Source: Minisyncoccota bacterium (GTDB lineage: Bacteria > Verrucomicrobiota > Lentisphaeria > Oligosphaerales > MVZH01). From it: a DNA stretch of 11,120 nt. Numbering within the stretch: the first letter of the stretch is position 1; each line of letters opens with the position of its first letter. A program made the translations under genes and the position numbers. Below the pieces are notes generated by a model. That model was not told the origin of the DNA and made no database searches. It saw only the letters and a program-made list of their open reading frames with translations. Positions 1 to 5,211 of the stretch are shown here, in pieces. The stretch covers positions 1-11,120 of the forward strand of contig JAIPIM010000116.1 in the NCBI GenBank assembly GCA_021734725.1. Reading direction: 5' to 3'.

Positions 1-357
1 AATGCTGAAGAAGTGGCCTCCCCACACCTTGTGGGAGACGTTAAAGGGCGCGACTGCGTCCTGGTGGACGACCTGACGGCAACCGGCGGCACGCTCATCG
101 CCGCCTCCGAAAAACTTAAAGAACACGGTGCATCTCGTATCTTCGCCGCCGTTTCGCATTGCGGAATGGTCGATGACGCTTATAAACGTATTGAAGAAAG
201 TTGTATAACCGAGCTTTTGACGACGGATACGATACCGGCGGGCGCGGAAGAAAAATGCAGCAAAATTCGTGTTCTGAGCGTGGCCAGCCTTTTAGGCGAG
301 GCCATACGCCGTATTCATGAAGGACGCTCTGTTTCATCGTTGTTTCGACTCGACTAA
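1..357 (+). CDS. prs: Ribose-phosphate pyrophosphokinase (PRPP synthetase), C-terminal part
   Basis: Partial gene, open at the left edge of the window and ending at TAA 355-357; 118 codons are visible. The enzyme makes PRPP from ribose 5-phosphate and ATP in the cytoplasm, feeding purine, pyrimidine, NAD, His and Trp synthesis. The visible part is the C-terminal phosphoribosyltransferase-like domain. It opens with the GDVKGRD segment, then VLVDDLTATGGTL, the ribose-5-phosphate binding loop (usually VDDmidTaGT). Further on come TTDTIP, KIRVLSVASLL, and the family's typical ending RIHEGRSVSSLF plus three residues. The ATP-binding N-terminal half lies upstream and is not seen. A GTG at 13 is internal and not a start, because the frame is open through base 1 and residues before it fit the family. 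The stop is 25 bases before rplY, consistent with one operon; prs next to ctc and pth is a common bacterial arrangement. Identification is firm. Confidence 0.95.
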   Translation, partial: NAEEVASPHLVGDVKGRDCVLVDDLTATGGTLIAASEKLKEHGASRIFAAVSHCGMVDDAYKRIEESCITELLTTDTIPAGAEEKCSKIRVLSVASLLGEAIRRIHEGRSVSSLFRLD

Positions 358-382
358 CCGGACAAACACAGGAATCTGACCG

Positions 383-1063
383 ATGGCAGTAGAAGAAATA
401 ATCCTGCAAGCAGCAAAACGTACTGAAACTGGAACCCGGCCGGCACGCCGTCTGAGGGCGGAAGGCAAGGTTCCCGCCGTCGTGTATGGCCACGGGAAAA
501 ATGCCGTTCTTTTGGTATTGGACGCCAAGGACCTGCACTCATACATCCATCATACCGGGCTCATTAAACTCGATATCAGCGGTAGAAAGCGTGACGTCTC
601 GGCTGTCATTAAGGATATTCAGCTCGACAGTCTGCGGGGAGAGATTAAACACGTTGATTTCCAGGAAGTGCGAGCAGACGAGGTCATTACGGCTACCGTG
701 CCACTGGAATCCCACGGTACACCGGCCGGCGAACAGGCGGGTGGCATGCTTGAACAAATCCTGCACGAGGTTGAGATCCGCTGCGCCGTCAACAAAATGC
801 CCGAAACAATCGAAGTGGACGTTTCGGATCTGAACATCGATGATTCCATCTCTTTGGCGGGGTTACCGTTGCCAGAGGGTGCCGCTGTTATCGGCGACCC
901 CGAGCAGATTGCATTCATCGTAAGTCTGCCGTCTATGGAAGTCGAGGAAGAAGAGGCTGAAGAAGAAGCCCTCCTGGAAGGCGAAGAAGAATTGGAAGAA
1001 CCGGAGGTCATCGGAAAAGGCAAGACGGAAGAGGAAGAACCGGAAGACAACGAACAAGGATAA
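383..1063 (+). CDS. rplY: 50S ribosomal protein bL25, long CTC/TL5-type with acidic tail
   Basis: 226 residues. bL25 binds 5S rRNA in the large ribosomal subunit; the longer CTC form adds a C-terminal beta domain. Residues 1-95 match the L25 domain (TGTRPARRLRAEGKVPAVVYG near the start, then IKDIQLDSLRGEIKHVDF). Residues 96-184 fit the CTC C-terminal domain (VPLESHGTPAGEQAGGMLEQILHEVEIRC, then PETIEVDVSDLNIDDSI). Residues 185-226 are a low-complexity acidic tail in which about half the residues are Glu, probably disordered. The ATG at 383 has an AGGA at 370-373, nine bases upstream. The gene sits between prs and pth, the classical prs-ctc-pth order, with only 12 bases before pth. In Gram-positive relatives ctc is a general-stress gene, but nothing here shows separate regulation. 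Confidence 0.95.
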   Translation: MAVEEIILQAAKRTETGTRPARRLRAEGKVPAVVYGHGKNAVLLVLDAKDLHSYIHHTGLIKLDISGRKRDVSAVIKDIQLDSLRGEIKHVDFQEVRADEVITATVPLESHGTPAGEQAGGMLEQILHEVEIRCAVNKMPETIEVDVSDLNIDDSISLAGLPLPEGAAVIGDPEQIAFIVSLPSMEVEEEEAEEEALLEGEEELEEPEVIGKGKTEEEEPEDNEQG

Positions 1064-1075
1064 CCGCTTGGCCCG

Positions 1076-1714
1076 ATGTCAGTGCCAGTACAATTGGTCG
1101 TCGGTTTGGGGAACCCGGGCGCCGACTATGCGATGACTCGACATAATGTCGGTTTCATGGTCGCCGACGCTGTCGCCGAAGCACTGAACTCCAAAGACCG
1201 GGAAAAACAACAATTCAAAAGTTTGATTCGGCAGATACGCGTTGCGGGAAGAACCGTCGTCATAGCCAAGCCGTTGACGTTCATGAACCGCAGTGGAGAT
1301 GCAATTGTAAAACTTGTAAATGCGTTTGACCTTACGCCCGGTGAGGTGTTTGTTATTTATGATTGCCTGGACCTGCCGCTGGGGCGACTGAGAATACGTC
1401 AAACAGGTGGCAGCGGCGGCCACCGAGGAATGGATTCTGTACTGGCGGCCCTGGGAACACAAACGGTTCCCCGACTGCGAGTGGGTATCGGACGTCAGAA
1501 TGAACGTGATGCTGTAGACCACGTGTTGTCACCGTGGTCCAACGATGAGACAAGGCTCGTTAAAGAGATCGTCGAGGCTGCTGCCGACGCTGTTTTAATG
1601 GCACTGCGTGCCGGCGTCGAACGCACCATGAACACGTACAATGTATGGAAACCGTCCGAACATAAAACCGTGACGATAGGGACGGACAGGACAACGAAGG
1701 AGACAGGGAATTGA
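1076..1714 (+). CDS. pth: Peptidyl-tRNA hydrolase
   Basis: 212 residues. The enzyme cleaves the ester bond of peptidyl-tRNAs that drop off the ribosome, recycling tRNA in the cytoplasm. Family motifs are in order: VVGLGNPG with Asn13, RHNVGF with the catalytic His23, KPLTFMNRSG with Met70-Asn71, and YDCLDLPLG with Asp96. The GGSGGHRGMDS motif carries Arg117 where the E. coli enzyme has Asn114 (GGHNG); other key residues are kept. About 20 residues at the C-terminus extend beyond the 194-residue E. coli protein. The ATG at 1076 is the first start that gives a normal N-terminus. Its only purine-rich stretch, AAGGA at 1056-1060, is at the end of rplY and rather far away, so translation is likely coupled to rplY. 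The stop overlaps the rpsF start by four bases. Confidence 0.96.
   Translation: MSVPVQLVVGLGNPGADYAMTRHNVGFMVADAVAEALNSKDREKQQFKSLIRQIRVAGRTVVIAKPLTFMNRSGDAIVKLVNAFDLTPGEVFVIYDCLDLPLGRLRIRQTGGSGGHRGMDSVLAALGTQTVPRLRVGIGRQNERDAVDHVLSPWSNDETRLVKEIVEAAADAVLMALRAGVERTMNTYNVWKPSEHKTVTIGTDRTTKETGN
1697..1702 (+). promoter_or_regulatory. Shine-Dalgarno AAGGAG for the TTG start of rpsF
   Basis: AAGGAG lies within the last codons of pth, eight bases before TTG 1711. It is the main argument that translation of rpsF begins at this TTG, which gives the classic bS6 N-terminus (M)RTYEAVFVL. Confidence 0.75.
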
Positions 1715-2040
1715 GAACTTACGAAGCAGTCTTTGTACTGGATGAGTCCAAGTTCGATGATGCAGGCGACGCGCTAGCAAAGGAAGTCGAGCAAAACATT
1801 GAGCAGTTGGGCGGACGAGTACGCAAGAAAACCGCCATGGGCCGCAGACCTTTCAGTCGACCCATGAAGAAAAAAAACGCAGGGATCTACTGGGACTTCA
1901 TCTTCGACATGGAGTCGTCCAACGTTGACTCGCTGGAAGGTATCTATCGCCTCAATGATGCGGTTTTGCGCACGGGGATTTTCTTGTACGAAGGCCCCAC
2001 TCCGGAGAACAATGAGAAGACCGCCGATGAAAGACGCTAG
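1711..2040 (+). CDS. rpsF: 30S ribosomal protein bS6
   Basis: 109 residues, within the family range (about 95-135). bS6 sits on the platform of the small subunit and forms a heterodimer with bS18, whose gene is two genes downstream. The N-terminus RTYEAVFVLDES matches the usual M-R-x-Y-E-x-(V/I)-(F/V)-(I/V) strand. GGRVRKKTAMGRRPFSRPMKKKNAGIYWDFIFD follows the S6 pattern of a basic loop leading into a beta strand. The start is TTG, overlapping the pth stop codon as TTGA, with a strong AAGGAG eight bases upstream; no in-frame ATG would preserve the conserved N-terminus. The overlap suggests translational coupling to pth, and the rare start may lower output. Confidence 0.95.
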   Translation: MRTYEAVFVLDESKFDDAGDALAKEVEQNIEQLGGRVRKKTAMGRRPFSRPMKKKNAGIYWDFIFDMESSNVDSLEGIYRLNDAVLRTGIFLYEGPTPENNEKTADERR

Positions 2041-2085
2041 AAGTCTGTCCGGCTGAAAAACCAGACAGCCCCTTGGAAACCGCAC

Positions 2086-2553
2086 ATGTCGTCATTAAAT
2101 AAAGTTTTTCTCATGGGCAATCTGACCCGTGACCCGGAGCTACGCCAGACACCCGGGGGCGCGTCAGTCTGTACGTTCGGAATCGCTGTAAACCGACGCT
2201 ATAAAACCTCCCAGGGAGAGGACCGTGAGGAAACCTGCTTTGTTGATATCGAAACGTGGGGACGGCAAGCTGAAACCTGTCACCAACATTTGCGTAAGGG
2301 AGCACCCGCACTTGTCGAGGGCCGCCTGCAGCAAGATCGGTGGGAGGACAAGGAAACCGGACAGGCACGAAGCCGCTTGCTTGTTCGTGCTCTTCAAGTA
2401 CAGTTCCTGAGCACCTTCAGCGGCCCGGACCGCGAACGACCAGGCTCACGCGGGGCAGAACCCGGATCAACGGGCGGGAATCAGGCAGGGAACGAACCCG
2501 ACATGCCGGATTTCGAGCCTATTGATTCGTCCGAAGATGATATACCATTCTGA
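2086..2553 (+). CDS. ssb: Single-stranded DNA-binding protein
   Basis: 155 residues. SSB coats single-stranded DNA during replication, repair and recombination, normally as a tetramer. The OB fold spans about residues 1-112: the start SSLNKVFLMGNLTRDPELRQTPGGASVCTF is typical, followed by FVDIETWGRQAE, LVEGRLQQDRWEDKETGQ and LLVRALQVQFL. Residues 113-145 are a Gly/Pro/Arg/Asn-rich flexible linker. The protein ends in the acidic tip SSEDDIPF (DDIPF), the docking site for partner proteins. Placement between rpsF and rpsR is the arrangement found in Bacillus and many other phyla, unlike E. coli, where priB takes this position. The ribosome binding site is weak (GGAAA at 2075-2079) and the gap after rpsF is 45 bases. 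Confidence 0.96.
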   Translation: MSSLNKVFLMGNLTRDPELRQTPGGASVCTFGIAVNRRYKTSQGEDREETCFVDIETWGRQAETCHQHLRKGAPALVEGRLQQDRWEDKETGQARSRLLVRALQVQFLSTFSGPDRERPGSRGAEPGSTGGNQAGNEPDMPDFEPIDSSEDDIPF

Positions 2554-2595
2554 ATGAAAAACGTCCGTAAACCGTAGATACCGGAAACTGACATA

Positions 2596-2601
2596 AAGGA
2601 G
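2596..2601 (+). promoter_or_regulatory. Shine-Dalgarno AAGGAG for rpsR, fixing the start at ATG 2608
   Basis: AAGGAG ends six bases before ATG 2608. An in-frame TTG at 2602 directly abuts this motif and is therefore too close to be used, so the two extra residues it would add are not expected. Confidence 0.8.
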
Positions 2602-2607
2602 TTGCCC

Positions 2608-2850
2608 ATGGCTTCATCAACAGCACGAGCAGTACGCAGACGCAAGAGAAAGCTTGCAAAGAAGAAGGTATGCCGGCTGTGCGCCGGTAACGTCACCCGC
2701 ATCGATTTCAAAGATACCGACCTTCTCTCACGGTATCAGACTGAACAGGGAAAGATCCTGCCCAGGCGCATTACAGGTAATTGCTTTCGACATCAAAAGA
2801 TGCTGAGCAACGCTGTGAAGCGCGCCCGTAATCTGGGTTTTGCGATGTAA
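2608..2850 (+). CDS. rpsR: 30S ribosomal protein bS18, zinc-binding (C+) type
   Basis: 80 residues. bS18 pairs with bS6 on the small-subunit platform and contacts 16S rRNA. A basic N-terminus (RRRKRKLAKKK) precedes the conserved core: IDFKDTDLLSRY, then GKILPRRITG, then FRHQKMLSNAVKRAR. Cys22, Cys25, Cys59 and His62 make up a CxxC...CxxH set, the four-ligand zinc-binding form of S18 that many bacteria have lost. The genome may therefore also carry a cysteine-free paralogue for zinc shortage, which is inference and not visible here. The ATG at 2608 is chosen over TTG 2602 because of Shine-Dalgarno spacing. rplI follows after 19 bases. Confidence 0.96.
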   Translation: MASSTARAVRRRKRKLAKKKVCRLCAGNVTRIDFKDTDLLSRYQTEQGKILPRRITGNCFRHQKMLSNAVKRARNLGFAM

Positions 2851-2858
2851 CGAAGGCC

Positions 2859-2862
2859 GGAG
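2859..2862 (+). promoter_or_regulatory. Shine-Dalgarno GGAG for rplI, supporting ATG 2870
   Basis: GGAG ends seven bases before ATG 2870 and thirteen before the second in-frame ATG at 2876. This favours 2870. The upstream in-frame TTG at 2840 lies inside rpsR and would add ten residues not found in bL9. Confidence 0.65.
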
Positions 2863-2869
2863 AAAACAC

Positions 2870-3319
2870 ATGGCAATGGAATTAATACTCCTCGAAGACG
2901 TTAATAATCTGGGCTCCATTGGGGATCGCGTACGCGTCGCCGATGGATATGCGCGCAACTACTTGCTGCCGCGTAACTTGGCAGCCCCTCTGACAGAGGC
3001 CACGTTGCGTCAGCTGGAAGCTAAGAAACGTGCCCTGCAACAAGAAGCTGAACAACGGATCGCCGTCGCCCAAAGCATGGCTGAAAAGATTGACAACATG
3101 TCCGTCACCATCCCCGTAGAAGCCATGGAGGACGACACGCTCTATGGTTCGGTCGGTGAAAAACAGATTGCGGAGGCTCTGGCACAGCACGGGATCGAAA
3201 TCAATGAGGATTCCGTCCACATGGATGAACACATCCGGCAATTGGGCGTCTATAACATAGATATCCAGTTACACCCCGAGGTCCAGACATCACTCAAGCT
3301 GTGGGTGGTCAGAAAATAA
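2870..3319 (+). CDS. rplI: 50S ribosomal protein bL9
   Basis: 149 residues, the standard length. bL9 binds 23S rRNA near the base of the L1 stalk and reaches along the ribosome surface; it helps reading-frame maintenance. The N-terminal domain (about 1-50) has ELILLEDVNNLGSIGDRVRV followed by DGYARNYLLPRNLA, the family signature. Residues 51-80 form the long connecting helix (LEAKKRALQQEAEQRIAVAQ). The C-terminal domain contains DDTLYGSVGEKQIAEAL and ends LHPEVQTSLKLWVVRK. It is the last gene before an intrinsic terminator, so it probably closes the operon that runs through prs, rplY, pth, rpsF, ssb and rpsR. Order rpsF-ssb-rpsR-rplI-dnaB is widespread. Confidence 0.96.
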   Translation: MAMELILLEDVNNLGSIGDRVRVADGYARNYLLPRNLAAPLTEATLRQLEAKKRALQQEAEQRIAVAQSMAEKIDNMSVTIPVEAMEDDTLYGSVGEKQIAEALAQHGIEINEDSVHMDEHIRQLGVYNIDIQLHPEVQTSLKLWVVRK

Positions 3320-3360
3320 CGGAACACAGTGTAAACAGGTGTAGCGTCGGCGTAATAGAT

Positions 3361-3407
3361 GCTGTCGGATGGCCTTCCTGACGGAATCGCTGTCCGGCAG
3401 CTTTTTT
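3361..3407 (+). terminator. Intrinsic (Rho-independent) terminator after rplI
   Basis: GCTGTCGGA (3361-3369) pairs with TCCGGCAGC (3393-3401) over nine base pairs with one G-U. It is followed directly by six T residues (3402-3407). Within the loop, TTCC (3375-3378) and GGAA (3383-3386) form a small inner stem around TGAC. The position, 41 bases after the rplI stop and before dnaB, suggests it ends the ribosomal-protein transcript. The reverse strand lacks a matching T run, so it appears to act on + transcripts. Confidence 0.8.
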
Positions 3408-3431
3408 ATTGCAAAACCTTCGCCGGTCATC

Positions 3432-3459
3432 TTTACACGACTTCCTCGAGCGCTAAACT
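3432..3459 (+). promoter_or_regulatory. Possible sigma70-type promoter for dnaB
   Basis: TTTACA (3432-3437) and TAAACT (3454-3459) are separated by 16 bases, each close to the -35 and -10 consensus. The site lies just after the rplI terminator and before dnaB, where a new promoter would be needed. Predicted transcription would begin near 3466. It is followed by two tandem copies of AATACTGA (3461-3468 and 3470-3477). Support is by motif and position only. Confidence 0.35.
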
Positions 3460-3534
3460 AAATACTGAGAATACTGACACACAGTGGACATCGACCGTAC
3501 CCGCAAGGGTCGAGATCAACCCCACCACCACATC

Positions 3535-4962
3535 ATGCCAGACGACCGTTCAGCAACACCATCTGTATCGCTTCTCCGCGGTGACCGTCCCCTCCCGCAC
3601 AACACGGAGGCGGAAGTCGCGGTACTGGGCTCCGTGCTTCTCGATCCTGCCGTCGCTCTGGATGCCGCAGCCAGTGCATTGAATTTCAGCGGCAGCTTTT
3701 ACCATCCGGCGCATCAGGAGATCTTCCAGACACTGCTGCGGCTTGCCAACAACAGCAAGGGGGCCCGCGGAGCCATTGATGTGGTGACGCTCAGCGATGC
3801 ATTGGAAAAGCGGCAAAAACTCGAAGACGTCGGCGGACGCGCTTATCTCACACAACTGCTCAACAGCGTGCCTACCGCGGCCAATGTTGAATACTACGTC
3901 GATATTGTTCACCAGAATGCCATTCTTCGGCGGCTCATCAGGAGCAGCACGGAAACCTTGGAAAAATGCTTTGAACCTCATGATTCAGTACGTACTCTGA
4001 TTGATGAGATTGAAAGTGAAATCCTCACCATCACCGGATTGAAGCAGGGACGGGATATGGTGGCAGTCGGCGATATGATTTTCGGTGCCATCGAACACAT
4101 CGAAAAACTGCACCAAAAAGACCCGCTCATTATGGGGCTGCAAACCGGATTTGCAGGCTTGGATGACATCATACTTGGCTTGCGCGCAGGGGAAATGTTT
4201 GTACTCGCCGCACGCCCGTCCATCGGCAAAACAGCGCTTGCGCTGAACATGGCGGAGAACATCGCCATGCGGAGTGACGGTGTACCCGTCGGAATCTTCA
4301 GCCTGGAAATGAGCACAAAGCAGTTGGTGCTGCGCCTTCTCTGCAGTCTGGCACGGATCAGCTTGGCTGACATTCGAGACTGTGCGCTTTCCCAAGGACG
4401 GTGGCAGGAAATTATGCGCGCGGGAGACCGCCTGCGTAAGGCGCCTATTTACATTGACGATACCTCTGCAAATCTGGACATTGTTGAATTACGAGCTCGT
4501 GCCCGACGCATGAAACGGGAGCATGACATCCAGGTTTTATTCATTGACTATCTTCAACTCCTCAAACCGGTAAACGCAAACAAAAATACAACCCGGGAGA
4601 ACGAAGTTTCACAGATTTCCGGCGGCATCAAAAGCTTGGCAAAGGAACTGGATATTCCTATCGTTGTGCTTGCGCAATTGAATCGCCAGGCCGAGCAGGC
4701 GGGCCAACGCCCGAAACTTTCGCACCTGCGTGAGTCCGGAGCCATAGAACAGGATGCCGATGTTGTTGCACTGCTCCACCGGGAACGAGACGTTGAAAGC
4801 TCCACACCGATAGATCCCCGCACCGGCATGGAATCCGAATTGGTGGTGGCGAAACACAGAAACGGTAGAACCGGCGTGGCAAGCCTCCTGTTTATACCTG
4901 CATACACCCGCTTTGAAAATCGTTCCGCCATACCGGACGAAGATGTGCCGGCCACCGAATGA
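3535..4962 (+). CDS. dnaB: Replicative DNA helicase DnaB
   Basis: 475 residues from ATG 3535. DnaB is the hexameric 5'-3' helicase of the replication fork. The N-terminal domain (about 20-125) opens with LPHNTEAEVAVLGSVLLDP and includes the A/YLTQLLNSVPTAANVEYY region. The C-terminal RecA-like ATPase has Walker A ARPSIGKT (226-233, Lys232), FSLEMS with Glu258, Walker B VLFIDYLQLL (334-343, Asp338), and the DNA-loop/arginine-finger region with RESGAIEQDADVV (399-411). There is no intein. The start is uncertain: GTG 3484 would add 17 residues, and neither start has a clear Shine-Dalgarno. ATG 3535 gives a leader before TEAEV of normal length for the family. The gene probably has its own promoter. 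The stop overlaps ATG 4959 of a tiny ORF as ATGA. Confidence 0.96.
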   Translation: MPDDRSATPSVSLLRGDRPLPHNTEAEVAVLGSVLLDPAVALDAAASALNFSGSFYHPAHQEIFQTLLRLANNSKGARGAIDVVTLSDALEKRQKLEDVGGRAYLTQLLNSVPTAANVEYYVDIVHQNAILRRLIRSSTETLEKCFEPHDSVRTLIDEIESEILTITGLKQGRDMVAVGDMIFGAIEHIEKLHQKDPLIMGLQTGFAGLDDIILGLRAGEMFVLAARPSIGKTALALNMAENIAMRSDGVPVGIFSLEMSTKQLVLRLLCSLARISLADIRDCALSQGRWQEIMRAGDRLRKAPIYIDDTSANLDIVELRARARRMKREHDIQVLFIDYLQLLKPVNANKNTTRENEVSQISGGIKSLAKELDIPIVVLAQLNRQAEQAGQRPKLSHLRESGAIEQDADVVALLHRERDVESSTPIDPRTGMESELVVAKHRNGRTGVASLLFIPAYTRFENRSAIPDEDVPATE

Positions 4963-4971
4963 AGGCGCTGG

Positions 4972-5047
4972 ATACCGATGCTTGCACCCAGACAGCAGCA
5001 GAAACGCTGACAATCATCCCCGGCAAGAAAAAACATCGCATCGGTAT
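4972..5047 (+). repeat. Inverted repeat after dnaB, predicted multi-part hairpin
   Basis: ATACCGATGC (4972-4981) and GCATCGGTAT (5038-5047) are perfect 10-base complements separated by 56 bases. Inside them, CTTGC (4981-4985, sharing C4981) can pair with GCAAG (5023-5027), and CAGC (4996-4999) with GCTG (5006-5009), so the segment can fold as a stacked structure. Only a short TTT follows, so it is not a standard terminator. A second copy of GATACCGA at 5124-5131 could compete for pairing with TCGGTAT (5041-5047). The repeats are seen directly; any function is unknown. Confidence 0.55.
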
Positions 5048-5198
5048 TTCGACAAACACTGAACTGGGGATACGTTAAGAAGTTTGATGTGCTGTAGTGT
5101 CGTGTGCGCTCGGGAAAATCCGCGATACCGAACCCCGTTATTGCACCGGCGAGCACGTCATAAAAAGTGTCCGTCCCAACGGCATTCGCAACGAAACT

Positions 5199-5205
5199 GG
5201 AGGAG
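5199..5205 (+). promoter_or_regulatory. Strong Shine-Dalgarno GGAGGAG fixing the bamA start at ATG 5212
   Basis: GGAGGAG ends six bases before ATG 5212. The longer reading frame from GTG 5167 would put 15 residues before a clear signal peptide and has no ribosome binding site of its own, so 5212 is preferred. Confidence 0.85.
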
Positions 5206-5211
5206 AACATT

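Noticed and set aside
2043..2070. Hairpin or terminator between rpsF and ssb (GTCTG/CAGAC and GGCTG/CAGCC)
   Set aside because: Stems are only five base pairs, overlap and exclude each other, and no T run follows; ssb is expected to be cotranscribed.
4554..5210. 218-codon minus-strand ORF covering the dnaB end and the dnaB-bamA spacer
   Set aside because: It starts on the antisense of the bamA Shine-Dalgarno region, runs mostly opposite conserved dnaB sequence, and its translation is Cys/Ser-rich without recognisable motifs. It is best explained as a shadow frame.
5167..5211. Longer BamA N-terminus from GTG 5167
   Set aside because: No Shine-Dalgarno before 5167, while GGAGGAG sits six bases before ATG 5212 and the signal peptide begins there.
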